Shown here: piece by piece, positions 1 through 13,525 of the stretch
Numbering within the stretch: position 1 is the stretch's first letter
Layout: each line of letters begins with the position of its first letter
Assembly (NCBI GenBank): GCA_028622995.1
Contig: JAJQJQ010000070.1
Location: 62,001-126,000, forward strand
Reading direction: 5' to 3'
Length of the DNA: 64,000 nt
Source of the DNA: Panagrolaimus kolymaensis
Lineage: Eukaryota; Nematoda; Chromadorea; Rhabditida; Panagrolaimidae
Translations under genes and position numbers: made by a program
Notes under the pieces: generated by a model
Database searches by the model: none
What the model was told of the DNA's origin: nothing
What the model saw: the letters and a program-made list of their open reading frames with translations, nothing else

Positions 1-67
1 AAAGAAAAACCGAAATTACAAAAAGTGTACATTACATAGATACAAAAAATAGTAAGTAAATCATTCT

Positions 68-630
68 TTAACTTTCTTCAACACGGCCAAATTTATATAA
101 AAGAGATGCGAAGAAAATGAAGAGACTGTGGAAGAATAAAGCGAGGCCCGGCCAATTGGGAATATTTCCTTGAACTAAGACAAATTCAGCAAACATAATC
201 CAAAGACTTGCAACGAGAGATGAAAATGCAAGGAAGAATGCAATCATCATCCTGAAATAAAAAAGGTAAAAAAATCCAAAATAAAGAAAAATGTTACCAT
301 AAGCGAGCACCTTTAGTTCCTAAAATCCCTTCATCCATTGCTTGCCCAGTGATTTGATTATTTGAGACCGAGTTTATCATAAACATTGAAATTGCTCCTG
401 AATAAATAAATTTACTTTTAAAGACTTTTAAATTGAAGCAACTTACCAGCGAGAGTAAGTAAGAAGTAGGCATTATTCCAATGTCCGCTAGCGCTGTAAG
501 CGACAGAAGTATCAATCATGAGCCAAACAGCTCCAAAGAATAGGACTCCTGATCCAATAGAAGCGATTTTATTTCGATGAGTTTCCCATTCGATATTGCC
601 GAGAAGGAGGAAAGCATCAATCCAGGACAT
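68..630 (-). CDS. TMEM50-like four-helix membrane protein
   Basis: Three exons (447-630, 298-397, 68-251) encode about 155 residues with four hydrophobic segments. The order of motifs, IASIGSGVLFFGAVW, then MINSVSNNQI and GTKGARLW, then FIFFASLLYKFGR near the C-terminus, matches the TMEM50A/B (SMP1) family in both order and length. Family members are small multi-pass proteins of the endomembrane system with no assigned reaction. I chose the ATG at 630 because the family begins only a few residues before the conserved region; a TTTTAG acceptor lies just upstream of it. It sits about 206 bp downstream of abtm-1 on the same strand, so co-transcription followed by trans-splicing is possible (inference). 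Confidence 0.85.
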
Positions 631-836
631 GGTGATGAAACCTAAAACCTTCATTAATATAGTAGATTATAACCAAGATTTTAAAAAAGGTATAAAAAGT
701 GTTAAAACACTTTAAAAAAATACAAAAAAAATGAAAAGCAATAATCTATGTATTTAATATCGAATCAAAATTTGCAAATTAAAATCTTAAAACAACTACA
801 CGTTTTTAACAATAAAAAATAGAGCGTAACAAAAAA

Positions 837-3306
837 TCAACGGTTGCAAGAACTTTGTCCACAGCATTTTTCTAATTCCAATTCTTCAAGCACATCATTG
901 ATTGATTTATCACGAACCTTCGGCGGCACGCCCCCACGATTACTGTATTTGTGTTGAGAATTCCATAGTTCAGCATATTTACTTCCAGGTTTTTGTAACA
1001 ATTCAGCGTGACTTCCAGCTTCAACAACATGACCTTTTTCGAGAACATAAATAATATCAGCATCGACGATGGTTGCAAGACGATGAGCGATGAAAAGGGA
1101 AGTCTTTCCCCGACAAGCTGTTCGAAGAGCATCCATAATTTTTTCTTCGGTAAGAGCGTCAAGAGATGAAGTTGCTTCGTCATAAACAATGATTGGAGCC
1201 TCTTTAAGGATTGCTCTTGCGATTGCCACACGTTGTTTTTCCCCACCTGATAGTTTCAGACCTCGTTCTCCCACAATTGTTTCATAACCATTTGGCATTC
1301 GAAGAACAGCATCATGAAGATCAGCCATTTTAGCAACTTCATATACCTTCTCAGGTGGAGCAGAAGTGTTACCGTAATGAAGATTGTAAAAAATGGTATC
1401 ATGGAAAAGAACGGAATCTTGTGGAACAACAGCAATTGAGTCACGAAGACTTCGAAGAGAGACTTCTTTGGAATCTTGTTTGTTGACGGATATTGTTCCA
1501 CTTTCTGGATCATAAAGACGATAAAGCAACCTCACAATTGTTGATTTTCCTGATCCACTTCCTCCAACAATAGCTACTTTTTTACCAGTTGGAATTTCAA
1601 GAGTGAGTCCATTAAGAATTGGTTGATCGGGTAAATAGCTAAAAAGGTTAAAATCATTATAAAGCAATAAAAATCGAAAACAAACCTAAACTTGATATCT
1701 CTCAATACAATGGTAGAAGTTTCAGGAGTGATTTGAAGTTCAGGAGCATTTGATTTATCAATAATACTGCTTTTTAAATTCAATAATGAAAACATAGTTT
1801 GCATATCTTGAAGACCTTGTCGAATTTCGCGATAAACTGATCCCAAAAAGTTGAGAGGCACGGAAAGTTGGAACAATAACGTATTTGCAAGAATCAATTC
1901 ACCGACACCCATGGTACCATTTTGGATATTTCTAGCTGCTAAACACATAATTCCAATTAAACCAGCAGAAAAAATAGCATTTTGAGTAAAATTTAATAGT
2001 GCCAAACTGCTTGATGTTTTCAGGGAAGCTTTTTCATACTGCTTCAAAAAATGATCATATCTTTGAGCTTCAAACTTTTCATTGTTAAAATACTAAAAAA
2101 AAGGTCATTAAAACATTAAAATCCATAATAAGACTCACTTTGACAGTTTCATAATTGATTAAAGAATCAACAGCTTTATTTCCAGCATCATTATCAGCTT
2201 GATTCATTTGATATCGAAATCTTGTTCTCCAACGAGTTACTCCAAACGTTGCAATTGCGTACATTCCTAGACAACCCGCGGTTACTTGAGCAAATTCTGG
2301 CCCACATTTTGTAGCCTATAATTTACAAGTTTTAGGTAAAGTTGTAATCGAAAAAGAACTTACAAATAAAGCCATAACAAGACTGACTTCAACCGCAGTT
2401 GGAATAACATTGAAAATTAATGCACTTAAAGTAAAACTCATTCCACGAGTTCCACGATCGATTGCTTTTGAAAGCGCACCAGTTTGTCGATTTAAATGAA
2501 ACGATAAGTCTAAGCGGTGGAGATGTAAGAATATTCTTCCAGCAATTGAGCGAACAGAATGATGAGCAACTTTGGCAAAAACGGCATTCCTAAGTTCATT
2601 AAAAAGAGACGATCCAGCACGAGCAAAACCATCTAAAACCAATTAATGTTTAAGAAAATATTTAAAAAAAGTATTTTACATGCAATAATTAGTGCAACTC
2701 CAACAGTCATAATTGTTTGAACAGGAGAATCCAGGCCAAGTTGAAGCGTCTCAGGCGCTTTTCCATTGTAGTAATTTATGATATCTCGAAGAATGAAAGG
2801 CACAGTAACATTTAAAAGCTAAAAAGGATAAATTACAAATCATTGGAAAAGATAAAATGAAAAACTAACCTTTGCGGCAATCAAAAGCGATAAGGCAACA
2901 ATAACCCGTGATTTAATTCTCCAATTTCCTTTAGGCCATACATATGATATTAATTTTTTTACAACTTCTACACCATTTGGTTGTTTAGCGCCGACACCTG
3001 TTATAGGAACACCACTAGCTGGTCCATTATGCAAGAATGCTCGTAATACATGTCGAAATTTATTATTCTAAAACCATTAAATTAAGAAAAAGTAAAATAA
3101 ATATAAAAAATTACCTTAAATCCATTGAATAACTGGTTATATTTTTTGTTCAAAGGTAATCGATTTAAAGTAAAATGCCGAGTCTGAAAGAGAAAAAAAA
3201 GTAAAAATTATGCAATCGAAAGTTGAAACCATTAGCAACAAACCTGTAAGCTTTTACTAATACTACATGTACCATGTTTTAAAAGTGGCCTTAATGTTGA
3301 TAACAT
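837..3306 (-). CDS. abtm-1: Mitochondrial ABC half-transporter ABCB7/ATM1 type
   Basis: Multi-exon gene for a half-size ABC exporter of the ATM1/ABCB7 group, which exports a glutathione/sulfur compound from the mitochondrial matrix for cytosolic Fe-S protein assembly. Exon 1 (3244-3306) gives a basic leader starting [19 protein letters not shown], as expected of a mitochondrial targeting peptide. The transmembrane domain contains the family stretch [20 protein letters not shown] and [12 protein letters not shown]. The ATPase domain shows Walker [10 protein letters not shown], signature [14 protein letters not shown], Walker [13 protein letters not shown] and H-loop IAHRLAT. No break is visible. 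A separate anamorsin gene in this window (63 kb) belongs to the cytosolic pathway this transporter feeds, but the two are not adjacent. Confidence 0.93.
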
Positions 3307-3546
3307 AATTTAAAACTAAATTTTTTTAAACATTAAAAAAATAACGATGATGAATGAACTTCAGAAAAAGCAAATAAAAAAAGAAGAAGAAAAAAACTCG
3401 TGTTTTTCTTCTCACAAAAGTTTCATAACCCATGAATGGTCTTCAAAAGAAATTTAATTTAAAAAAATGTCTCATCAAAAAAACTTTTTATGGCTTTGGT
3501 TTCGAAGTTTTCGTATTATTTTTTTTATGGTGGTGCCATTTTTTTA

Positions 3547-6016
3547 ATGATGAATTCATCTTCTGCAGATGAATTACAGAAAAAGCTTATGAGGGTTTGT
3601 TTTGGAATGAATGAGCTGACGATAAAAAGAAGATTATTTTCTAGGATGAAGAATGGCTAAAAGAACTTAAAGATTGTTTAAATAAAAGTGAAAATCTTAA
3701 AGGAAATATTTGTTCAATATTGGATAATTTTCAAGATAGAATTGGAAGATTAAGCGCCACTATAGCCCCATTACATGAGAAAACAAGCGTTATTCAAAAG
3801 AAACAGCAGAGTTAGAAGATTCTTTGAGACTTGAAGATTTTTTTAAAAATGTTATATTCTTTTAGATGTTAAAAAGCTCATGAATATTATCGATGCTTCG
3901 ATACAATTTTATGGGAAGACTATGGAGCTCGAAAATACCGTAAGAGATGGTTCACCTGCCCAAAATTTGGATGATTTTTTGGAAAAAATGGAAAGCTTAA
4001 AGGAAGCTATGTCATTTTTTAAAACTCATAAAGCATATGAAGGAAAAAAAGAAAATATGGTTAGTTTTTTAAGCTACCCGATATATATATATATATTTTA
4101 AATACTTTGTTAGCAACAAACCTTTGAATCAGGCTGCACGTGTTTAGAATCTGAATTTGGAACCTTAATTAAAAATGAAACCACGGTATTGGATCCAATT
4201 AAAATTATTGAATGTCTTGATGAAGATTATGGTTTGAACCTTATTAGTGAAAAAACACTAAAGTGTGAAAACATTTTTTTTAGAAATTATGAGTTTCCGT
4301 TTAACTGGAATGAAAACAATAAAAATTGTTGAAAAATTAAATAAAATTGCAAAATGGATGCTGAAAAATGGAAATATTACAGCCATTCGAGAGAAATATG
4401 CTAACATTCGATCAGAAAATATTAATAAAACTTTAAAAGCTATCGTTGATCAACAAAGCAATTTAACCCCGGCTCAAAGACAAACAAAATCTGCTTTTTT
4501 AAAATTGTAAAAGACATTCTAATAAGGTTATATAAAAATTGAAACTTTTTTAGAGCTTTAAAAAAGGCAACGGGTCGAAGCGGAGATAAAGGTGGAGAAG
4601 CAGCGGATGTTCAAAAAGATGCAACGATTAATTCATCATTGCTTTTGCTTTCAGCTTTTTTAATTCTGTCGCAATTGGAAACGGATGTTTGTACATCTGT
4701 CTTTGAAGAAACCACTGAAGTTGCTAACGTGTTTCGTGAAACGATTGCAAAACCTCTTCGAAATGTATTAGAAAAATGCACCGTGAGTATTTTTTTTAGA
4801 TAATAAAAAATTAACATTAACGAAAAATCTATGGGTTTTAGCTAATTTTGGAACAATATGAAGGCAGTTTTGCTGGAGTTTTGTTAATGGCAAAATTTAC
4901 TATTCGAAATTCCAATCAACTTCAAACCCTTGCAACCAATGTAAATTGCGAACAACTTTATCTCACTTTTAATCAACATGTTTATCGTAAAAGTTCTCAA
5001 CTTATTTCTGATTTCATTGATAAACTTTCCAATGATCATTCTCGTTTTGTTCCTGAAGATGGAAACGTTCATCAAATAACTTCAAATACCATTAAATTTT
5101 TAAATGTTCTCGCTAAAAATCGTCCAACCGTAAATAGAGTTCTTGAAATTACGGTAACAGGTGGAAAAAGTACAGCCGCACATTTCTTTGGTATTTTTTA
5201 TGAAATGGATTTGTATTTAAATTAAAAAAAATTTTTAGCTCAAATTCTCGCAGCATTGGGAGTAAATTTGAAAAATAAAGCTGGTTCATATCAAGATGAA
5301 TCATTGAGCGCTTTATTCATTCTTAATAATCTCAATTATGTTCATGGCTGTTTGCAAGAAGAAAGCATTCAAGCAATTTTAGGTGAAAGAAGTGAACAAT
5401 TAGCTAGCTTTTATCGTACAGAAATAACTGAGTATCTTACAAAATATTTGCGAAGTTGGAACAAAATTTCGAGTGTTTTTTCAATTTATGATACTAAAAC
5501 AGATAAAAGAGCCATCAAAACTGTTTATTCGGTAATTATTATATTATTAATTTAAAATAGTCTTCAGTTAATAAAAAAAAGAGATATTTAGTTTTAATTT
5601 GAGATGACATATTTATGGTAACTTACCAACAACAACCATAAGGTTTTATTTTTTTGGGTTAGGCCAAAAAGTGAACGAGGAATAAATTTTCTCCGAATTC
5701 GTACTACATACATAAAATTAAAAAATGATTATTTAGACATTCAACAAAGAATTTGATGCGGTAATTGAAGCTCAGAAATTTTATTGCGTTTCTGATCCTC
5801 GAATGGCAGTTGAAATTCGACGTAAAATTAAAGATCTCGTTCTACGCCCATATCAAGATTTTTGTAATGAGTAAGCTTTATTTATTGCTATCATAAATCC
5901 TTTTTTACATTTAAAATTTTAGGCATTCCAGTGATGCTTACACAGTTGATCGACAACTTAAATATGATGTAAAATCAATCGAAATTATTATTGACCGTCT
6001 CTTTTCTACTTCTTAA
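3547..6016 (+). CDS. exoc-7: Exocyst complex subunit EXO70
   Basis: Encodes an EXO70/EXOC7 homologue, the exocyst subunit that binds plasma-membrane phosphoinositides during tethering of secretory vesicles. The N-terminal helical part reads ...LHEKTSVIQKKQQNV|KKL and IDASIQFYGKTMELENTVRDG, and the C-terminal part reads FNKEFDAVIEAQKFYCVSD ... PYQDFCNE and ends DRLFSTS, all characteristic of the family. Exons were joined by GT-AG introns, for example about 3814-3865, where a phase-1 junction restores QQNVKK. An in-frame ATG at 3490 would add a hydrophobic N-terminus not typical of the family, so I use 3547. It is the first of five plus-strand genes with short spacing. Confidence 0.88.
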
Positions 6017-6404
6017 ATTAAATTTATGATAATCAAAAGCTTATACTTAAAATAATTAAAAGCATAATCACTTATAATACCAACTATATTTATTCCATAT
6101 ACATACTTATATTATTTACAGTAAAAAAATACTTACACAAAATTTTTGAGCAAAAATTTGCATAATAAAGCTTTATATCTACTTATTTTTCATTTTAAAA
6201 TATTTTGGAAAAAAAGGTTTTCATCGCCTGTGAATGTTTTTTTTTCTCGCTTTCTCCAGTTCGTGAATACATCGTGCTCGCTTCATTTTTGCCAACATTG
6301 AAAATTGAACTTGTTAGAATAAATCGCGCCAAACAAACATTTATTAATCGTTTCTTTTTTCATTGTTTTTTTTTTCAGCCGGGTTCGGTCGGCATTATGT
6401 TGAA
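6017..6404 (+). other. Intergenic gap between exoc-7 and gly-2
   Basis: AT-rich spacer of 388 bp with no convincing gene. The last part (about 6360-6379) is a long T run ending in CAG, placed 26 bp before the gly-2 ATG, a plausible trans-splice acceptor. Confidence 0.5.
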
Positions 6405-8643
6405 ATGCCTAGATTTTTTAAAACGATAAAACAACTCACTGCTGGTCTCTTAATTTTTGTCATCATTGCATTCGTATGTTCGCTTTTTATTCAAGGTTTG
6501 ATTTTTTTTGCAAAGTCCATTTAAAAAATTTTTAATTTCAGGAGAAAAACCTTCAAAATGGCACAATCAAAGTTTAAAGCCATCCAGAGTTCATTCAAGT
6601 ATGTTTCATTTTTTAAGATGCTTAATTTTTTTTTAATTATTTGTTTCAGATCGAACAGAATGCAATTTTCAATGGGAAAGAATAACTACAGATCCTGCAT
6701 TTCCACATTGTCGATCTAAGCTTGAATGGATGCATGATGGGTGGCAAACTGATCCATGTTATGCTTCTTATGGAGTTGATGGATCAAATTGTTCTTTTTA
6801 CGAGTATTTATCAAAGGTGGAAAATCACTGTCCACCCGATTCATCAACTAAAAGAGCGAACAAATTTGTTACTATTGATGTTAACAAGCTTTCTTTTGAA
6901 CCGTTATTTGATCTAATGGTTGATAATCCAACAAATTATCAATTTATTCAATCCAGAATTTTACGACTTTTTGATTTATGGAAGAATGCTTTGGATGATT
7001 TGATAATGAAAACTCCTGAAATCAAAACGAGACGAAAGCTTAATGTAAGTTTAAAGTTTTAAAAACAGTGCTATTGATTACTAAATACACTTTTTAGATT
7101 GTTATATATATGGGGTTTTTAAGTAAAGAAACGGGTTTAAAGTTTGGTGAAAAATCTGCCATTGGTGGTCCTCTTGGTGAACTCGTTCAATGGAGTGATC
7201 TCATTACAAGCAGTTATCTTCTTGGTCATAATCTATTAATTGCTAGCGAATTTACTCATTTGAAAAAGTAATTCATTTTTTTCTTTTTTCATTTTTCTAT
7301 TTGTTTATTTCAGTGTTGCCACCGAAAACTATCGTAATTCAAATTCATGTCCTCAATCAGCTGGAATGGTTCTCGATTTAATTTTCACCGACATTATTGG
7401 TCTTCGTAAAATGAAGCAACGTTTGAAATCATTTTATTTAGCAAACAAATGTCGCATACGATTACTCGACAGCTTTGGCACACATGCTGAATTTAATCAT
7501 CCGACTTATTTTAAAAGTCATTGGAAAGAATTGGGACATCGCAAAACTAATCCTTGGGGCGGCCATGCTCTTCAACTTCAACAATTTTTAACTATGTATC
7601 CACATTCTGATGATAACACCTTCCTTGGATTCGTCGTGGAAACTTTTCATCATGGTACTACTATTGGACAACCAAGAGAAAGTATTACAACTGTTTATGG
7701 AAAAGAAAAATACATGTGGAATGGAACCGAGCCTGTTTTTGAAATCGTTAAGAAGTTTACCGAAATTCATGCAACTGTCGCTGATGCAGATGAAAATTTT
7801 ATGAAAGAATTTGATGTTGTAAATCACAAGCTTCTCAATGGAAAAGAATTTCATGCTCTTCTTCGGCGAAGTAAAATTTTTCTTGGCTTGGGCTTTCCTC
7901 TTGAAGGTCCAGCTCCATTGGAAGCTGTAGCAAATGGTGCTATTTTCATCAATCATAAGTTTAAACAACCAAAAGACCGCAAAAGTTATAAGTTCTTTGA
8001 AGATAAACCAACGCTGAGACAATTGGATAGTCAAAGCCCTTATATGGCTCGTTTCGTTGGTGAACCTCATGTAATTATGGCTGATGTTTTCAATCAAACT
8101 GATCTTGAAGCTGCGTATCGAAAAGCAATGAATTATAAGCCTGATCCATTTCTTCCTGTTGAGTTCTCAGCTTTTGGCATGCTTGAACGAGTCGATGTTA
8201 TTCTCACGCGTCACAACTTTTGCGGAGGCGAAATTATCTTTCCGCCATGGAATTCATCAAAGATAATTTTAGGTGAAAGTGGTGAATCGTAAGTATTTTT
8301 TCTCTAAATTTTAAAAACTAGTAAACCATTTTTTTAGTTGCCAAGATGCTTGTCAAAAACAAGGCTTCCTTTGTGAACGATCATTCTTCCAGAAGATAAA
8401 TATAAAAGAAGTAATATTAAAGTAAGTAATAGTTTTAAGTATACCTTTTAAAAATAAAAAAAAATTTCCTTTAGATTTGCTGAATGTGATGAATTTATTG
8501 AATCCGCTGTTCCTTCTGCACCTTCTCAATGCGTTTTGCAATCAGATCCTTTTCTTTTCAGTTGTGCTTCTCATGCTTCATCAGATGTTCAAAGAATATG
8601 CCCTTGCCGAACATTCAAAACTGGTCAAATTGTTTTACCCTAA
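6405..8643 (+). CDS. gly-2: Alpha-1,6-mannosylglycoprotein 6-beta-N-acetylglucosaminyltransferase (MGAT5)
   Basis: Golgi GlcNAc-transferase V, which adds the beta-1,6 branch to complex N-glycans. The start ATG at 6405 gives a type II architecture: short basic tail PRFFKTIKQ, then a signal anchor LLIFVIIAFVCSLF. The catalytic region carries family blocks LDSFGTHAEFNHPTYF, QFLTMYPHSDDNTFLGFVVE, FLGLGFPLEGPAPLEAVANG and, at the C-terminus, QRICPCRTFKTGQIVLP, the conserved Cys-rich end of MGAT5. Multiple short GT-AG introns are needed, and the last exon starts near 8475. Length and domain order agree with animal MGAT5. It follows exoc-7 by 388 bp and precedes lem-3 by 308 bp on the same strand. 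Confidence 0.92.
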
Positions 8644-8951
8644 TCATATCTTCACAATTTCGAATTATCTCGTCTTTTATTGGTAAAGCGTCCAAATTGA
8701 TTCTTGCGCCGCCATTGATGAATTTCAAAAAAATTCCTTTATTCATTTGTGACATTCCTCGGTTATTAATTTTGTATTAGGCTTTAAATTTTATGTATAG
8801 AATTTATTAAATGTCAAAAAGTTTTATAAATAATAATTATTATATTCAATTTTTTGCTTTTCTCGAAAATTGGATTTAAACCGTTAAATGCTTTTTTAAA
8901 ATAATTTTTCGCGATTTATTTTTACGATAATAGTATTATTTTTTTAGCAGC
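8644..8951 (+). other. Intergenic gap between gly-2 and lem-3
   Basis: AT-rich spacer of 308 bp, including the 3' untranslated region of gly-2. A T-rich tract ending in AG lies 4 bp before the lem-3 ATG, a good splice-leader acceptor. No other feature is seen. Confidence 0.5.
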
Positions 8952-10764
8952 ATGGAATCCGAAGAATTAGTACGTCCGTTTCCATACGAACTTACACTAC
9001 ACTATCTTGCTGGATCTTCGTCCATTATTGCTCTTGATCATGCTAAACATCTCGTCGATACCAAAACTCATTCAGTTAATTATTGTGAACATGGAACTCA
9101 ACTCACGCCACTTCATGTTGCTGCAACATATGGAAATCTCGCTATGTGTCAATTATTAATTCATTATAATGCTGATCCAACCGCTCAAGATGAATATGGA
9201 AATACGTGTATTGATCTTGCCGAAGATAAGAAAGTACGACGATTTTTAAAGAAAATGGCTTCAAATTCAAGACCTCGTGATAAAAAACGTATTCGAATGC
9301 TGTTAGGAGAAATGTTTGGATTAAAAAAAGTGATTGCTCATTCAAATGAAAAGAAAAAGCGTCCTGCTTCATGGTTTCCCGCCTTTCAAAAATCATCTAT
9401 TCCATTGATAAGAAGACATTCAATGCACATTAAAAAAGAATTCAAACAGCGAACGGACGATGATATTGAAAAAATGATTGCAACATTGAAAATCGACGAT
9501 AAGAAGAAACCAATTCAAGTAAAAGAAAATTTTGTACCATCTGTATTTGTTACTCCAAAACGACAAATGGTGAAGCCAATGCGTTCAAATAAGAAGCCAG
9601 AAATAGAAGTTAAAGAAAATTGTGTTCCGCTCATGCCAGAAGTGGTGAAACCAATTTATCCAATTTTAACTGCTCCAACGACTCCGCCTGTTCCTATTAG
9701 AATGACATCTTTATCTCCTAACGTTACAATACGAAAACAACACGAGTCTCCACCACAACAAAACCTTAAAATAACTCCTACAGCTCCTGTTGAAACTGAC
9801 TATGAGGAAGAAGAAGAAGGTGAATTACTAAAAACTCCGGATGTTCCTAAAGAAATTATCTCACTTACTAATGATCAGCTTCGAGTACGACTTGGAAAAA
9901 TTGGTATTAGTCCTGGTCCTTTACATAATGGAACGAGGAAACTCTATGAAAAGAAGCTTGTGATTGCCGAAAAACAAAACGTCGAAACTTATCAAGATCA
10001 AGGTATGTATTTATTCTTAAAGCTTTTTTCTTTTTTTCTTAGATTAATTTTAATTGTTGCTTTTTTTAGAGTTCATTAATATTCTCGATCGATTCATACG
10101 GGATATCGATCAAGGGGAAACAATAAGAATTGGTCAGCTTCAAGAAGATATGTTAAGAAATGAATTTTGTCTTGGTCCTATTATTACTCGAGAAAAGAAT
10201 GAAGTTTCATCGTTTTGTTATCTTCTCATTGATCCATCAAAAATTCTTGACCAACGTACCTGCACATTTCGAAAATTTTTGGAAGCTATTTTTTATATTG
10301 GAAAAGGAAAAAGGCATCGTCCTCTTCAACATTTAATTGATGCTGCAAAATGTAAACGAAAAGAAAATCTCAAAACAAAAGAAGTAAATCATTTTTTTAT
10401 TTTTAGATAGTTTGATCTTCAATTACCTACCATTTTTCAGCCTTCAGATAAACTTAAACGTATTTGCAAGTTATGGGAAAGTGGTCATGGAGTAGTGTCT
10501 CTTCATATTTTCCTCAATATTCATCCAAGTGAAGCTCTTATTCGTGAAGCTGCAATGATTGACGCGTATGGACTCAAAAATTTGACAAATGCTAAAAGTG
10601 GAGAATATTCTGGAATATCTAAAAATTGGACAATGAAAGACAAAACTGAATTTGGTGCTTTTTGTATATATTCTGCATGGGGAATTTTCCAGAACGAAAG
10701 ATGTAGACCAATATTTGAAAGTGATGTTGCTGATGCTTTAAATCAAAAATTGTTTTATTATTAA
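8952..10764 (+). CDS. lem-3: Ankyrin-LEM-GIY-YIG nuclease (LEM-3/ANKLE1)
   Basis: Three exons (8952-10002, 10070-about 10383, about 10441-10764). The N-terminus has ankyrin repeats (GTQLTPLHVAATYGNLAMCQ). A basic, low-complexity linker follows with an acidic run, and a LEM domain (LTNDQLRVRLGKIGISPGP) lies near residues 300-340. The C-terminus is a GIY-YIG nuclease domain: SFCYLLIDP as the GIY strand, FYIGKGKRHRPLQHL as the YIG/Arg segment, and SEALIREAAMIDAYG with the catalytic Glu. This order is specific to ANKLE1/LEM-3, a nuclease that resolves chromatin bridges late in cell division. It sits in a possible operon with a REV7-like gene two genes downstream. Confidence 0.92.
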
Positions 10765-10996
10765 TTGTTGCTATTTATTTTTTGTTTTATCTTTTACTTA
10801 TGTATTTTTATCTTTTTACAGTATTTGTTGTTTTTGTTTTATCTAAGTCATTTTCCATTTAGTCTTTGCAGTAGTACTTGAAAAAAAAGAGATTTCACAA
10901 AAAGTTTCCTATGAATTTTGCAATATTTGGTTCATACCATTTGCTACTTTGATTTTATATTATCTTTATCAAGTTTTATTTTTGTGTTCAATTTAG

Positions 10997-12574
10997 ATGG
11001 CATCATACTCTCGTGATGAATATGATCATCAATCGGATAAAAACAGAAAACGAAGATATTCTCGAGATGGCGAAGAATACCAGCGTCGACGTCGACATTC
11101 AACCGATCATCGGCACTATGATGAAAGAAGAAGCAGGCGTTCGAGTTCAAGACATCGAAGCTCAAGTAACGATGGAAACAATAGTTCTGATGATGAAAAG
11201 TTTAATAAATTTCGTGAAATTATAATTAAAAATACAAATATCAAACGAGAATGTAAGTTTTCTTGCAAAATTTTGCACATAGTTTCTATCAATTTGTAGT
11301 ACCATCTGATTTTGAATTACCCGAAATGATGTCACGCAATACTCTGCCTTGTTTTGATCGTGAAAGAGATTTTGAACCAATTGAAATGAGAAGAAAATTT
11401 TTTGCTGATGCAAAGATTGGTGATGAGATTGCTTGCAAAGTTCTTCGAGTAGCTCCAAATGAAGTTGAACTCAAGCCTGAATGCACTCTTACTCGATATC
11501 GACGTTGTCTCTACCGTATACCATTTCCACCAACAACTGTGATAGCACTTTGTGAACCTGAACTTTTGGCATGTGCTCGAGGCGATTTGATAAGCGGTTT
11601 GTTTCTTTCAAACTCAAAAAGTGGATTTATTTGAAAACCTTTTTGAGCAACTATAACGCAACTTGACTACGATAATCTCAAATTATTTTTAATTATAAAT
11701 AATTATGGCGTAAGTTTTTCTTTTAATTTGTTTTAAATCTGTAAACATTTTAGATTCCTTTGAAACATAATGAATTGCCAGGGTATTATCGGTAAGCTTT
11801 TGTTTTATGTATTTTAACTAAAAAATCTTCTTTTTTTAGAAAACTTCCTGAGATAAATCTGGATGAACCTGATCTTGCATCCATTGTCGGACTCGCGTCT
11901 TTGATTACAAATTATTCTGCACTTCCTGAACTTCGTAATAAAGATTTGGATAATCCTCGTAAAGGTCCTGAAGTGCTTCGGGAAAAACTTAAAGAATCAA
12001 CCGCTGCAAAACTCGTTGAAAAAGCTGCTGCATTTGTTAGAGAGAAAAATAATGAAGAAGGCATCAAACTTTTCAATGAAGCTTTAGAAGTTTGGAATAA
12101 TTTTGTTCCGGCTCTTATTGGACGATCCGCAGCTTTTGCAAATCAAAAACGTTTCAATGATGCACTTTTTGATCTTCGAAAAGTTCGAACCATTGATCCA
12201 GAAAATGAAACCGCTATTCAATATCTTTCAACAGTATTGTTAGTTTATGGCCAACAGTGAGTTTTTATTTATTAGTTTTCTTGGAATTTTAAAATTGTAT
12301 TTATGTGTTATTTAGGAATGAAGCTGAAGGACGTCTAGAAAGCGCGCTTGAATGTTATAAAGAAGCCATAGAATTAACTGATGACAACCGAGCTCGTATT
12401 TTATTTTCGGAAGTGAAAACAAAAATTGAAAAAATAAAGCAAAAGACAGTGGAAGAAAAGGAAGCATTCGAAAAACGAAAACAAAATGAAAAATCAAAGA
12501 AAGAACAACGAAACAATTCAAAAAAACTGAAAGAAATGGAAAAATTCATTGAATCATTGAAAAAGAAAAAATAA
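10997..12574 (+). CDS. TTC14-like protein: RS-rich N-terminus, S1 domain, TPR repeats
   Basis: The protein begins with an Arg/Ser-rich region (RRSSSRHRSSS) like nuclear RNA-associated proteins. An S1-type RNA-binding segment follows (GDEIACKVLRVAPNEVELKP ... RGDLISATITQLDYDNLKL), then TPR-like helices (EEGIKLFNEALEVWNNFVPA, NDALFDLRKVRTIDPENETA, LESALECYKEAIEL) and a Lys/Glu-rich tail. This order matches TTC14, whose function is poorly known. One exon (about 11647-11704) is short and recognised only by joining acceptor TTTTTGAG to the preceding phase-1 donor, which restores the S1 strand. An AATAAA signal lies at 12622-12627. An AG directly precedes the ATG (TTTAG|ATGGC), suggesting trans-splicing 232 bp after lem-3. 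Confidence 0.75.
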
Positions 12575-12757
12575 CATTGTTTATAATTTTGTTGTGATTT
12601 TTTTTGTTGTTGATGTAAATGAATAAAATATGAAATCTGTAATGCTAACATACGTAGTAACGGAAAAGGAGTTAAAAAAGCTCTAAACCATATTTTTCGA
12701 TTTTAAAAGTTACTTTTATTTTATTTTTTTTTAACTTATGTATTTAGATCTCAAAAC

Positions 12758-13525
12758 ATGACAGCCTTGTCTTTAAACCGGTGTATTTGTGTTCATTCAA
12801 TGTCACAAATAGTTGATATTGTCTTTCAAAATTTACTTTTTCAACGTCAATTCATTTCTGAACCTATGCAACAACTTAAAAAATATGAACCCAATTGTAA
12901 AGCTGTAACCGAATATGAAAGGGTAAAGTTTTAGTTTATTTCATAAAAATTTTAATTATTTTATTTATTTACAGATTTGTGATTGCTTGCGTTCTCTCTT
13001 CAAAGCATCTAACAGTCGACGATTAAAAGAAATTGTTGTTATTGTTGGAGCTACACCTTATCTTGCAAAAGAATTATACAGAATTTTTATCAATTTTTGT
13101 GAAAACCACGCGAATTCAATTGATAAAGGTTGTGGAGATAAATGTGGACAACTCAGTGATAATGAAATGAGAAAGGTATTTATTATGCTTCGTGATACTT
13201 TTTCACATGATGACATCTCTTCAAATTGTAATCGAAAAGTATTTATTTATGCACGAGTTTCAAAACCGCTTTATAATGCATCAGAAACCGATGAAATTGA
13301 AGAAGAGTAAGTCTTTTTTTGTATATAAATAAATAAATATTTTTTGTATTTAATAAATTAATTTTGTAGTGATGGATTTGAATTACCAAAGAAAATTTTG
13401 TCAAAAGAAATACGGGTACGATATTGTCGAGAAGAAAATACAGAAGAAAATGATGAAATGATGGTTGAAGAGAATAATGAAAATGGATTATGGCTGCGTT
13501 TTACACCATTCTTTACCTCTCATAT

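Noticed and set aside
3490..3546. Upstream in-frame ATG for exoc-7
   Set aside because: Would add a hydrophobic N-terminus not found in EXO70; probably untranslated sequence.
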